DNA of 64,000 bases from Lumbricus rubellus. Lineage: Eukaryota > Annelida > Clitellata > Crassiclitellata > Lumbricidae. Made by a program: the position numbers and the translations under genes. Positions 34,701-49,700 of the stretch are shown here, piece after piece. The DNA lies in contig OX243827.1 of NCBI GenBank assembly GCA_945859605.1, positions 27,750,552-27,814,551 of the forward strand, in the 5' to 3' direction. Positions within the stretch are counted from its first letter, which is position 1; every line of letters starts with the position of its first letter. The notes under the pieces are model-generated. The model worked only from the letters and a program-made list of their open reading frames with translations, made no database searches and was not told the origin of the DNA.

Positions 34701-37700
34701 AAACAACTGCCACTGCAACAGATTTAAATATTTGCCGCTACGCTTCACACAAGATAAACATCCTGCGTTGCTTTATCAACCATAAAATTGCTCTTTACGA
34801 GCTGCAGCGGAAAAACTCGCTTGTGGACATGGAGGGATGGATGAGTCAGCCACGTGAACGACAGAATCAATAAGACCTTTACGCCTAACTTGCCTAGTAG
34901 CATGGCCACAGGTGTTCTAGTGCACCCAATGCTTGGCTAATGATGAGGCAGATGTAACAATGTCAAAAGCTGTGTTGTATTATGTTCTGTGTTGTATTAT
35001 GCGAGGCGTCCTATATATGCGCATCATCATGCAATTCGTGGACTTATGCGATACACATTATTCGGGGATTAAACAACTTCGGACTATACTCTTACGGACA
35101 TCGGGATGTCGAGATTACTGTACCGCCTGATGAAATCTGTTGCTATGGAAACGCGATATAGTTCTGGCCAGATGTCAGGTTGTGGTCATCATGGAGCTTT
35201 AGTTCTGTTTGTTGGTACCTAGCAACTGTACTGGAAAAGTGGGGTGCCGTTGAAAGTTGCTGGAGAGAGAGAGTGATCTACAATGTTGATGACTTTTGAC
35301 TCTTGCTTACTTGGATATTGTTAAATGCTGCCTATCTGCAACGTGGACAACTATTACGTGTGTCATGGATTCTGGCTTTCCATTCGACCTGACCTAGATG
35401 TGCTGACCTTAACGTCGTGACCCACATTCATATTAATCAGTCTATTTCCATGTTGCTCAATGATCTTGGAATGCATCTTCGATGTTCTGCTTGCTGTCTG
35501 TTTGATTTCCACATTTCAAGGTGAGAGGTGTTGCTGATATGGGTGATCGTGATTGCTTTTGTTTTGGAGATTGGAAACTCCACCAGACCACCACTGGTTG
35601 TTCTCTGCCAGTGCCAGTCCCAAGCCTGGATAAAATAGGAGGGCGACACTAATCATCTTTGTTATTGTCGTTAAAGACGTAACATTGTAACAAGCTTTTG
35701 TTTTCATTTCATTCTTTCCATGAAAAAAGGCATTAGATGATTAGAAGTTATGATGCCGCAGTGAACCAAAGTAGGCCTGTGTGGGCCTACAATGTGTAGA
35801 GCAGGGATAATGGTAAAGTGTTGGCCAAGGGCGGATACAGAAACTTTGGACGGGGGGGGGGCAAAAAATTTCTTGACACCTTGGCTCTGGAGAAAAAATC
35901 GCATCCACCAAAAAGTTGACCTTTTTTTTAGTCATCCGGCCAAATTTTCGGGAAAATCATACAATTTCATCCACCAAAAAAGTTGATGATCTTTTTTTTT
36001 AGTCATCCGTTTCTAAATGGGGGGGGGGGGCCATGGCCGGATTGGCCCCCCCTGGATCCGCCCTTGGTGTTGGCAAACACTAGGATTTGAGCTGAAGCTT
36101 TCAGTTGAGCTTAAGTTGGTTGCTTTGCTGTAATGAAAGTTGAAAGAATTTTATTTATTTTTTGCTATTTGGGCTCTACAATTGGGGGGTGCAGTGGTGT
36201 AGTGGTGAGTTCAGTGCCTTGTAGTCGGACGGTTCTAGGTTCGAATCCAATTCAAGCAGCCACATATGGACCTTGAGCAAGTCCCTCACTCACAATTGCT
36301 CATGCGCTTCGGCGTGAAACTCCATTGCAGTGTCCGCACTGTAGTCGGGAGCGTCTTTGAGTAAAGACTGCTTGAAGGGGCGCTACAGCAAATGCGAGAA
36401 ATTTAAAAAAATTGCTTGATGATTTTCTTTAAATGCAGGAGGTCAATGTGATGTGAATGTGGACGAATGTGCTTCACGTCCATGCCAGAACAACGGTGTT
36501 TGCGTCGATGGAATCAACCAGTTCTCATGTACGTGTGCTCCTGGTTTCACTGGTGCCGTATGTCAGACGAATATCGACGAATGTGCCTTTGGTTACTGCC
36601 AGAATAGAGCCACATGCATTGACCTGGTAGGTTGTAGGATCTTCACTGTAATCTAACACATTGTTTTTTAAATGTTTTGTTTTAAGTGTATTGTTTTTAC
36701 TCAAAAGGTATGACAAAGCCTATGCAGGGTAGATGATATGAATGATTTTAACATTACTTGGATTGACATCAAGGATGTAGTGGACTTGATGAATGATGCA
36801 GGACAATGCTGGTCAAAGTGTATTGTTTTAAGTGTATTGTTTTATGTGTATTGTTTAAGAGTATTGTTTTAAGTGTGTTGTTTTAAGTGTGTTGTTTTAA
36901 GTGTGTTGTTTTAAGTGTGTTGTTTTAACTTTTAAGTGTATTGTTTTATGTGTAGTGTTTCAAGTGTAGTGTTTTAAGTGTAGAGTTTAAATTGTGTTGT
37001 TTTAAGCATATTGTTTTAAGCGTATTGTTTTAAGTGTATTGTTTTATGTGTATTGTCTTAAGTGTATTGTCTTAAGTGTATTGTCTTAAGTGTATTGTCT
37101 TATGTGTATTATCTTAAGTGTAAGAATTGCATAAAGTGCAGCACTGTGCATAGTGCCAAACTTCAAGAGCATACTTGTTAATTAATTGCTCTAATCTGAA
37201 GTGTGTCAGCACTTCAATGTTAGGGACCTACCAAGAGTGACTGGGATAAACTAGATTACAGTGTGTTGTTGAAATATTAAAAATGCCATTAATGTCATTT
37301 ATTATTTGCAATTATTTCATATAATTGTAATTGGAAGTATTAATAGTGCCACATCAAGATGAAATTATTCGTGGCACTCTCTCTATGCTGGCAAATTTGG
37401 TGCGAAAATTTCTGTTATTGATGACATTTAAATGTCATTAAGTGTAGACATTAAGTGTCATTAATGTCATTAAATGTCATTAAAACAGAAATTTCAGCAA
37501 TCTAGCAAAAAAAATCAATGCACTATTCTTTCCTTCATTGTCACAGTTTGGGCAATGATAATACAGGTGATAATTTGTAAGCATGTGGGTCATGGTGGTG
37601 TAGTGGGTATGTTCGTTTTCTTGCAGCCGGAAGGTTGCAGGTTTGAATCCACCTCAAGATGCCTCGTAGGGACCTTGAGCAAGTCTTTCACTCAAAATTG

Positions 37701-40700
37701 CTTAGGCGCATTGGCGTGAAACTCCGATTCAGTGTCCATGTTGTAGTTGGGAGTGCCTCTGAGTAGAATAAATTGAAGGAGCGCTATAACATGTGCACAT
37801 ACAAACAAAATCATATTTTTCAGCTGTGACTGGGCTGGGAGCGCCTCTGAGTAGTAACCTTGAAGGGGCGCTGTTACCATAGGCGCAACCACCCTTTGGG
37901 ACCCACGGGACGCGTCCCCCCCAACTTTTGAGTGGTCCCCTAACTTTATTATTATGGTCCTCCAAACTTTTAGGACTTGATGGCTGTAACAAGTGCACAT
38001 ACATACTGGTACATAGACTTTATGTTATGTGATTTTTCAACAGATCAACAACTACTACTGTGCTTGCCTGCCTGGCTGGACCGGTCAGAACTGTTCGAAT
38101 GATGTTCTGGAATGCATTTCAACGCCATGTCGCAACAGTGGCACTTGCGTTGAACTGACAAATGCCTTTCGATGCGTCTGCATTCAAGGGTAAGTTTCTC
38201 TACATCGGGAATGGACGCTGACTGACTCCGGTGCTGGATTAATGTGTGTATCACAGTATGTGCATTTGTTATGTCGCCCCTTCAAGCTTCCTACTAAGAA
38301 GCGCTCCCGACTACAGCGCGGATGCTGGATCGGAGTTTCACGCCGAAGCGCTGAGCAATTGCGAGTGAAGGACTTGCCCATGGTCCCTACACGGAATTGT
38401 GAGCGAAGGACTTGCTCATGGTTCCTACGTGGCGGCTTAAGGTGGATTCGAACCTGCAACCCTCCGGCTGCAAGGTAACGAACATACTAACTACACCTTC
38501 ATGCCCCACAATTAATCATCATCTGCTTCCTTGTTCTTCTCACCCTGGCGCCATAGAAGTTTTGCTAAAGATGTTGCGCTGATTTGGAGCTTGCTTACAC
38601 TCTGTCTAGTCGGAACAGTTGTTCAAAAGCATAGTCCGAAGGAGGTTGTTATTGGTTATTGTTTTTTAATTCAGACATAGTAGCAGGGCTTAAAGTGTGG
38701 CAGGACGGTCATGGACGGCGTCCTGGCACTTATTTTCAAATCTCTATGCCGTCCTGCCACTTACTTGGCCAGCACACCTGAAAATATAAGGGGCGTCCTG
38801 GCACTTCTTTTGGAAAGGTAAGGGGTGTCCTGGCACTTCTTTTTTTTACACTTTTAGCACTGCATGATAGTAGACGGTTTCAGATTAGGTGCTTCAATTT
38901 TTCAGGTATACTGGTTCCCTGTGTGAGCTTGACATCAACGAATGCCTGTCGTTTCCGTGCGTTAATGGTGGAACATGTCAGGATCTGGTTGGCGCCTTCT
39001 CTTGCGTCTGTCCATCCGTGTGGACAGGTCAACGTTGTGAGACAGACGTCAACGAATGTCTGGCCAACCCTTGCGTCAACGGTGCAACTTGCGTCAACTT
39101 GAATGGATCGTTCCAATGCATCTGTGCCACTGGATTTACTGGCAAGTTGAATTATGTATTCATTTGTAAGTGTGTGTCATCGTGTGTGTGTGTGTGTATA
39201 TGACGGGTGTGTGTGTGTGTGCGTGTGACGGGTGTGTGTGTGTGTGACGGGTGTGTGTGTGTGTGTGTGTGACGGGTGTGTGTGTGTGTGTGTGACGGGT
39301 GTGTGTGTGTGTGTGACGGGTGTGTGTGTGTGTGACGGGTGTGTGTGTGTGTGTGACGGGTGTGTGTGTGTGTGTGTGTGGGTAGGTGGATGTGGGTGTG
39401 CGTGTGCCTGTGTGTGCGTGTGTGGACTTCCTCCATCAGTTTACTCTGCCATCCTCTCTGGTAGTCTTCCCTCCTCTTGCTATCGTCTCAAAACCTGCCT
39501 TTTCTCTTGGAGTTGCACGCCCTGGGAGTGCTTCTGAAAGGCTCTTGCTGTGAGAAGCGCTTTATAAATGATCAGATATCTAAACACAATACAATACAAT
39601 ACATATGGATGTTTGTATGTGTGTATGCGTGTGCGTATGTGTGCATGTTTCGTGTGACTGTGTGTATGTATATGTGTGCATGTATGTTCCTATGTATGCA
39701 TACTATGTATCTGGACTTTTGTACCCCATCAAAATTAGTCATGGAGAATATTTGATACTTCATAGAGAGAGCATTTGTGAGGAGAACATCAATGATGATC
39801 AGTGGCCAGTAGTGTTAAGCTACTGAACCCACTGCTGTAAAGCCGACCTGTGTGTCGTGCCATAGTGGGCTGTGTTTCGTATAGCCTGTGCCTGTAATCA
39901 TTCCGCGGTCTGTCAGATTGAATCATTAAAGAATATTATTATTATTATCAGGACAATAAAACTGGTGACCATGTGCTCATCTTAAGACATCATGACCACT
40001 TTCGAGTACCTACCTGTTGCACACAACCTATTGCAGAACGGGTTTATAAGATGTACTTCTTTTAATTGAGATGCAATTCAAACCAGAGTGCTGTCATGCA
40101 ACTGGTCTAATAAACGATATATACTTACATTTAGGCGATAATCTGAAACTGTTTGTTGTACTCTTTTTAATTAAGATGTAAAGACACCAGAGTGCGGTCA
40201 TGCGACTGGTATAATAAACGATTCATGCATACTTACTTGCATTAAGACAATAACTGGTAATCTGCATGTGTCATCTTGTAGGTCCGTTATGTCAGGTCAA
40301 CTTAGACGACTGCCTGAGTCAACCGTGTCTCAACGGTGGCACATGTGTCGACGGCGTCAACAGCTACACATGTGCTTGTGCTCCGGGTTTCACGTCAACA
40401 CGTTGCGAGTTTAACATCAACGAATGCAATTCGTTTCCATGCCAGAACAGCGGCACTTGCATTGATGGTGTTAACTCATTCTTCTGCATCTGTACCATCG
40501 GATACACTGGTTCCACGTGTAGTCAGGATGTGGATGAGTGTTCGTCAAGACCTTGCCAGAACAATGCAACGTGTATCAATGGAGTTGCGCAGTTTTCGTG
40601 CGCTTGTGTGCCTGGTTACACGGGTAAGTTGTTCAAATCAGTTCTAGTGCATTTACCCAGGACAATTACCCACCCTCGGACAATTACCCCCGGACAATTA

Positions 40701-43700
40701 CCCCTACAGGACAATTAGCCCCAGACAACTACCCCGTGCCAATAACCCCCGGACAATTACCCTCCATGCCAATAACCCCCGGGACAATAACCCCTCCTCA
40801 TGACAACTCCACATAGATCAGCATCTACCCCCACCCAGTTATGTTTCTACAATTCTCATGCTGAGCATATGTAAGGACTAAGGAAACATATGCAACATGT
40901 TAAATACCATGAATGAAATGCGCACAACATTTTTGTTTATTTTCCTAGGATTTCTGTGTCAGATAAACATCGATGATTGCTACGGTGTCATTCCTAACCA
41001 ATGTCGAAACGGTGCAACGTGTCTCGATGGTGTCAATTCATACACCTGCCAATGCGCTCCCGGATGGACTGGACCACTCTGCGATCAGGTGATTGTATTG
41101 TTTTGTATTGTATTTCAGCATTACTTAATACTTGTGCTGCATCAGAAATGAATTCGCTTCTTCACAGATACAAATGCATGTGATTTCCACAAAATGTGCT
41201 ATATAAATTTATTGCTGTGCTATATATATGGAGCGGTGGTGTAGTAGGTATGTTTGTTGCCTTGCAGCCAAAAGGTTGCAGGTTCGAAATCCACCTCAAG
41301 CCGCTGTGTAGGGACCTTGGGCAAGTCCTTCATTCAACGCTTCGGCCTGAAACTCAGATTCAGTTTCCACGCTGTAGTTGGGAGCGCTTCTGAGTAGATA
41401 TATCTTGATCTGGAATGGGTGCTGTAGCAAGTGCACATGCATACATACATACCTAAACGCATTGGTATAGCACTACGTGTATCTCATGTACATTACATCA
41501 CAGTATGTGTTTGTGTATGTGGTCCATGTAGGACATCGATGAATGCGTGTCGGTTCCATGTCAGAACAACGGAACGTGTCAGAACGGTGTCAACCGATTC
41601 TCGTGTTCCTGTCCTCCGACTTTCACTGGATCGTTGTGTTCTGACGATATCAACGAATGTCTGTTACCACAACAACTGATGCCTTGCAGGAACTACATCA
41701 GCTGCACCAACACATACGGCGGATACCTCTGCCAGTGCCAGTCAGGTCGGTACCAGATATGTTTTCTTCTCATATATTTTTTATTGCTATGCATTTAGTA
41801 GCTGTCACAGCCAGTGGAGTAGACAAGGGTTTTAGGGTGTTAAATCCCATTGGTTTATGAAAAGTTTTTAAAAGGTTATTTATCTACTTAAATAAGAAAA
41901 ACAAAACAATTGTTTGTAGTAACAATTGCTGTTCTTACTTTATTCTCGTTGTTACTTTATTCCCTTTTTATTTACTGTAATACTGTTGGGTTGGTGTCAG
42001 GAAGGGCATCCGGCCAGGCCATAACCCCCCCCCCCCATAATAAATTCCTGGCTACGCCATTGGCTACAGCAATTCAGATTCCTTTCATCAGTAACCAAGG
42101 AATTTGAGGAGAAGATTGGCGAGGCAGAGAGGAAACGTTTGCGGATGATGATGAAAATGAGAACCATTATGTACTCAGGTGTTTACTTCCAGAAAAAGTG
42201 CATAATCTTTACAATTTGAACCCTATATAGAATGCATAATTTTAAGCTTCCAGCTAGGCAATAGAAAATGTATATAGCAAGAGTTTTACATAGAAAATAT
42301 AAAGCAAACCTTTCGTATACATATGAGATCAATATTTTGGTAACAAACAATCTTGTTTTCATGTAACCTGTCTGTACCTGGATGCTGTGTGAAATATAGG
42401 ATAATCAATAGTACTTACTGTCAATCGCTAAATCACTCTTTATTCATATTGTTACAACATTGATATTTACAACAAGTGTTAGTTAGGAGGAAGATATCCG
42501 AATTTGTCCTTATTCTTGCAAAGATGTAGACCAGAGTTTCCAACCCGTGGCCCACGGGCCAAAAGTGGCCCACCAGGTCTAACAAAAATGGCCCTCATTT
42601 CTCAAAGAATTTTTTTAAAACATATGTGAAAAGAAATTGACAATTTGGACGGGATAGAACACGTAATTATTTTCTACTACAAATTATTTTATTTTGACGT
42701 TTATAAATAAACATAAAACATTCTATTTTGAATCAATTACAACAATTTCATATGTTTCTAGTTAATTACATTTTAGCCTTGTGGCCCTCTAATGTTCTTC
42801 GACTAGGAAAAAGTGGCCCTCGTGTCCTCAAACTTAGAAAAAGTGACCCTAAAGTAAAAAAGTTGGGAACCATTGTTTGTATGTGCACTTGTTATAGCAC
42901 CCCTTCAAGCTCTCTCTACTCAGAGGCGCTCCCGATTGAAGAGCGGACACTGCATCGGAGTTTCACGCCGAAGCGCTGAGCAATTGTGGATGAAGGATTT
43001 GCCCACGGTCCCTACGCGGCGATGTGGATTCGAACCTCGAACTTTCCGGCTCCAAGGCAACGACGCCACCACTACTCCACCGCGCCCCACAAGTTGGTTA
43101 GGAGGTATATACAGGGTGGTCCAGCATAAATGAACCAACTTTGAATGCATATAACTCTGGCAATTTTTGGAATTTATTTATAATTTATGCGTCAAATAAA
43201 AGATTTTTCACTCAAGTATATGCACTGAAAAAATGTAACTGGTACAAATTTAGGTTTTAATTATATGCTCGGAACAGCACGAGCTACCATATTTTGTTGT
43301 GATTTGTGACGAAATCTGGCGCCTTTGACAGACAATGATCGCGTTTTGATCTTAATTTTCCGAACTGATAAGGGATATAACTCGATTAAAATTATGTACA
43401 AATTTTCTAACAGCGGATGGAATAAACAATACCTTGAATTATCTGCTACTGAAAATTGATAAAAACAGGACTTTCTAATCGTAAACCATGGGAATTACGG
43501 CGCGCATATCCGCTAACATTGCTCTTATGTCCGAGAAAATTGGCCGTTAAGACAACGACCCGAATAGGCTCTACAGGCAAATTTTCCCAGGTCATTCAGC
43601 GCGAAACAGGTAGTCCTAGAAACACCGTACAACATATTCTAAAAGATTATCTAAAGTTATTTGTCGACGTGATGTCCAACAACACTCCAACACTGACGCA

Positions 43701-46700
43701 AAGAAGCGACTAGCGAAACAGCTGGCGTGCAGCCAGCCGTTTCTTTGCGTCTAAAGCAGCGCGTGGCAGCGCGCACGGCTGTTGATAAAATTGAAAGAAA
43801 ATGGTTTTGCAACGAGAAGATATTCATAGTAGATACTTCTAAAACACCCAAAATGATCGTGTTTATGCACGTGTTAGCGAAAAACGATTTGTGAATATAT
43901 CTCGGCGAAACGGCGCCTTATTACGTCACAAATCACAACAAAATATGGCAGCTCGCGCTGTTCCGAGCATATAATTAAAACCAAAACTTGTGCCAGTTAC
44001 ATTTTTTCAGTGCATATACTTGAGTGAAATATCTTTAATTTGACGCATAAAGTATAAATAAATTCCAAAAATTGGCGGAGTTATAAGCATTCAAAGTTGG
44101 TTCATTTATGCTGGACCACCCTGTAGATACCAAGCGTTTTTCATCCTTGGCAGGAGGCCTCATTTTTGCGAAGATATATATTTCCGTTTGTGTTGTGTGT
44201 AGGTTTCACTGGTCTCAACTGTGAGACGGACATAGACGACTGCGCGAGCCAGCCATGTTATTTCAACGGAACTTGCATTGATCTCATCAATGGCTACAGA
44301 TGCAACTGTCTACCCTTGTACATGGGTCTACGATGTGAAGCCGTCATTCGACAATGTCCACTGCTTCATCCGTGTGGGGACAACGCCATCTGTGTGGAAA
44401 TACCCACTGGTAAGTAAGCTTACAGTGGAGTAAATACACAATTGCGTAAACTTGTATGACACAATGCAATAAGTAGTACATGTGAGTACCTAAGTACACT
44501 AGAGTAAATTATTTTACAATTGAGTAAGTATTCTTCAATAAGTACACCAGAGTAAGTACACTAGAGTTATTGCACCAGAGTGAGAATCCGAACCCACAGT
44601 TTTAAGGGCCCGCAGTTATTAAATATGTGCGTGGTGAACCAGTGGGTTGTCAGAGGGTGTCATTTGTAGGGTATTCACAGCGTGCAGGCCTGTGCTAATC
44701 TTAATGTGGCACTGAATTAGATAGAGTAGGTACACTGGAATAAATGCACTTGAATAAGTACACTAGAGTGAGTTAACTAGAATAAGATGACCCTAGTAAG
44801 TATTGAGTATACTAGAGTTAGTACTACTGAGTAAGTATTATCGAGTAAGTACACTAGAGTGAGTACAAGTGAGTGAGTGTGCTGGAATAAGTACAGCGGA
44901 GTAAGTATCTGTGAGACTGTAGAATAAAACTTCATAAACTGAATCCTATAATATATGTGAGTAGAAAAAGAAGACTTGTGTTGTTTGTAGGTGGTTACAC
45001 ATGTTACTGCAAGCCAGGATATGAAGGAGGTCACTGTGAGACAAAGGTCAACGCATGTCGATCCAATCCATGTTTCAATGGTGGAACGTGCTTACCAATC
45101 GATGATGGATACAACTGTTCATGCATTCCAGGTATCTATCCATCCATCCCATTCATTGATCCATCCACCATCTATCCACCATCTATCCATCTATCCATCC
45201 ATCCATCTATCCATTCATCCATCCATCCATCTATCCATCTATCCATCCATCCATCCATCCATCCATCTATCCATCCATCAATCCATCCATCCATCAATCC
45301 ATCCATCAATCCATCATCCATCCAACCCCCCATTGCGAACCAACATGGTGTACATTGTGACTCGTGTTTGCCGCTCAAGTGCCTAAGATCTTTCCAACAC
45401 TTGTATCATCATCATCGTCGTCGTCATCATCATCATTATCATCATCAGTTTCTGATGCAGCAATTTTGTCGGCTATTGGTGCGAATAAATGAGCTTGAAG
45501 GGCGCTATAGATAATTATGGAGATATAAATTAATAAATAAATCATTATATTTATCATTTTCTTAATTAACCTTACCAATCGAGATTCAGTCTATTTGATT
45601 TGTCCTTGATCTTCTAGGTTACACTGGTCCATTCTGCAAAGTGGATGTGGATGAGTGTGCGAGTCAACCGTGTCAGAACCAAGGCATCTGTTCGGAACCA
45701 CTGATCAACATGTACAGCTGTCAGTGTCAACCGGGCTACAATGGCACCAACTGTCAGTTCATCATCAACAACTGTGCCTCGTCTCCGTGTCAGCCGTGGC
45801 AGAATTGCACCAACATGATTAACAATTACACGTAAGGATAACACTGGATCAACAAAAGTCATTGTGATGCAATAACCTTGGTGCGGGAATAACGTTAGAT
45901 TGAATTATGACCACAATAATGCAATAATTCAACGTAAAAATGGCATTGGATTGAAATTTGGTCATATACACTGATTTAACCATTGTGTAAGAATATTGTT
46001 GTAATGGTAGTAATAATATTAACAGAAAGAAGAACAATTGTGCTAATGGCAGAAAAAATAGAAGAAGAGAAATCCTTTTAGTTTTCTCTGATATGAAATG
46101 TTGACGACTTTATTTTCTTAGTCTTGGCATATGAGGTGGGTAGCCAATTGTCTCCCTCATCATTTTATCTTCCCACCGACAGCATATTATAATCAGTGTG
46201 CCCATCATAAATGAGTTGGTTAGGAATGCTGGTGGGACAGAAATCTTAAAAAAATTCTACCTTGGAGGAGATTTGAGCCTCAACTTCTCAATTTGGTAGG
46301 CTAGCACGTTAACTACCCGGTACTATGCTATCGAGTGCTCCTGAGTAGATTTCTTGAAGGGGTGCTACAGAGATACATTGAATGAATGAACGAACAAATG
46401 AATGAATGAACAAAGTGAATGAATGGGTGAATGAACGAATGAATGAATTAATGTTGGATGGGTGGATGGATGGATGAATGAATGAAAGAATGAATGAATG
46501 AATGAATGAATAAGTCTTTAGAATGAATTATTGAAGTCCTTTGTTCTGTCTCATTCATTGTCCAGCTGTTCCTGTCCGGTCGGTTTCACTGGCGACCGTT
46601 GTGAGATTCCAAACGACAAATGCCTCAGTCAACCATGTAGAAACGGTGCAACCTGTCAGACCCTGTCCTCTACATCGTCCTTCACCTGCATCTGCTCCTA

Positions 46701-49700
46701 CCCTTGGTCGGGTGTTTTCTGTGAGTCAAACACCGATATCTGCTATCCGAATCCTTGCCTGGCTTACGGAACGTGTGTTCCAGATTCAATGCGTCCAACT
46801 GGATATCGATGCCTATGCGTCACTGGATTTATCGGTTGGTATATAAATTGCGTTTATTGATCAATGAATTTTAGCGATTAAGTACTCCATTGATTGTTAA
46901 AATTTGTAATTGCTTTCTTTTTATTTAATTTTATTAATTTTTTATATTATTTTTAAGAGTTATTTTTATGATGTCAAGCGACCATTTCAGTAGTAAACGA
47001 CACAGGGCTGTTTTTAAGGAATTTTAGAACTGCACAATTCCTTCCTTTCCTTCCCATACTCCATGGTAAATTACTCTCAATCGGAGAAAAATGGCCTTTT
47101 TCAACTAGTTTTAACTGTACAAAAGTGCTTCTACAACTGCACAAAATCCTTTTAGAGCTGCTCATTTTGTGTACAACTGCACGTTAAAAAAGCCCTGAAA
47201 CGACATGGTGTAGGCTACAATTAAGCTTCTGAGTAGAAATAAATTCGCCATTATATATTTTCAGGCGATCGTTGTGAGGGTGACACATACCGTTGTCTAT
47301 CGAATCCTTGTCAGAACAACGGAACATGTCTGGAATGGACAACTGGAATCAATGGATACGACTGTATTTGTCCTGACAACTACACTGGACCCAACTGTCA
47401 TCTGGATGCAAGGACATGTCAGGCCCAGCCGTGTCTCAATGGAGCGACGTGCATGGATCTAGCCATAGGTGAGAAAGACTACATCACGGCTTCTTCTGAA
47501 TTTAGGGGCTTGTTATTCGTTAAGAAGACTTATGTAGCACCTTCCTTCAACGTACATACTTATAATCATACGCACACATGCACACACACATGCACACACA
47601 CACATACACGCACGCACACACGCACCTACACACACGCACACATGCACACACGCACCTACACACACACACGCACACATGCACACACGCACCTACACACACA
47701 CTGTCACACACACACACATGCGCGCGCGCACGCATATGATGCATATGTTGTCATGGCTCAATCCAGATCATTTTCCTGCATTGGTCCCTCCCTATGGGAT
47801 GTACTTCCCTCCCCCCCCTGGTAGTCTTTCCTCCTCTTTCTCGCACCTAAGAACTTGCCTTTTCTCTCATGATCGAACGCACTGGGAGCGCTTCTGAAAG
47901 GCTCTTGCTGTGAGAAGCGCTTTATAAATGATCAGATAGAATACAATACTATGCAATACTTCTGAATGAGCTGGCGCCTTGTGCTTAGTTTTTTTTAATA
48001 GTCTGCAGAAATTTGCATTTTACAATTACTATTATGATGAAGGGTAAGAACATTGGTTATCGTTTTTCTTATATTCAGGGTACCAGTGCACGTGTTCGCC
48101 CGGATGGACAGGGAGTCGGTGTGAAGAGAACATTGACGAATGTCGTCTACTGGTTCCCTGCACGAACGGTGGCACATGCATTGATCTTGTCAACGGTTAC
48201 TCGTGCTCCTGTGGTCCGTACTGGACTGGACAGAATTGCAGTGTTGATGTTAGTGAATGCTCGAGCCATCCGTGTCTCAACTCTGGAGAATGTGTGGAAA
48301 ACATTGGAGCCACATACGTCTGTCTGTGTATCAGAGGTACGTGGTATAGGCCTATAATTATAATTATATTCTGCTGGATGTTCAAGTGCCTCTTATTGGC
48401 GTGCACTGTGAGAGGTGCTACATAAGGCGTTGTGGTGCAGGGGATATGTTCGTTGCCTTGCAGCCAAAGGGTTGCAGGTTTGCATCCAACTCAAATCGCC
48501 ACGTAGGGATCTTGGGCAAGTTCTTCACTCGCAATTGCTTCGGCGTGAAACTCCGATTCAGTGTCTGCGCAGTAGTCGGGAGCACTTCTGAGTAGGAATC
48601 TTGAAGGGGTGCTATAATAAGTGCACATACCTAATACCATGGCCCAACATCATACCTTTGCCATTGAAGACCCTACTATGTGGAATGACCTCTCTCCCTC
48701 TATCCGTAGTAAGATCTTATTGGGATATCATCCTCATCCCTTCGCTGCTTGAAGTCTTTCTTATTTTCTCGGGGCTGTCGCGCTGAGAGCGCCTCTGAAT
48801 AGCTACTACTGGAAGAGGCTCTTTAAAATGATCATATAAAAAATACAAAATGCATGTAGGCATGTACATACAAAATGTATCAATGTAGGTTTCTATTCTT
48901 ATCGACATTTTTAGGTTCGACTAATGGTACATTTATGACACAATGTTTTTGTGTTTTTGTAGGCTACTCTGGAACGAATTGTGAGACGAGGCTGTACTTA
49001 ATCTGCCTCTCTCAACCGTGTCTTAACAATGGCACTTGCACCGATCTTATCAGTCGATACACCTGCCTCTGTTACCCAGGTTACACAGGTAAGTGGCTAG
49101 CCATAGGAGGAGGCCTTTGATCTGCGCCTGCTTATTATTACGACTATTGTAACGCTCGTGAGCAAGTTGGTGCCCTTCACATTTGAGTGGTTGATAGACC
49201 AAATTCTAATCTGGTTACCTGTTGCTGAGTATACCCGAAGGGGTGCTATATACAATCTCATAATGAATGAATGAATGGATGAACGAATGAACGAATGAAT
49301 ACTAAAATAAATGATTAGTGTGAATGAATGGGATGAATGACTGGAATGAATTAAATGAATGACTGAATGAAAGGAACGAATGAATTAATGAATTAATAAA
49401 TCATGAATGAATTAATTTATGATTTTGCTAGAATCAATCCGAAGCTATTTTCCATTAAATGCCAGGGCCCAATCACATGGAACTCCTTACCACTAGATAT
49501 AACCTCCCTTCCAACTTTGAGCAGGTTTAAGAGAGCTCTTAAGTTATATCTAACTGAAGAATGATCATTGAACTGTATAAACCTGAGATCTTTCTTTTAA
49601 AGTATTCTGGTGCATGATCTGACCTGCAGAGTATCATACAGTGTTTCACTTTTGCCATAGCTGTTCTGACCTTTGTTTGCTAATATGATCACTTCAGTTT

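Noticed and set aside
36186..36300. Possible tRNA genes at SINE heads
   Set aside because: Box A and box B words are present, but the regions do not fold into a cloverleaf with an acceptor stem and are repeated as SINE bodies.
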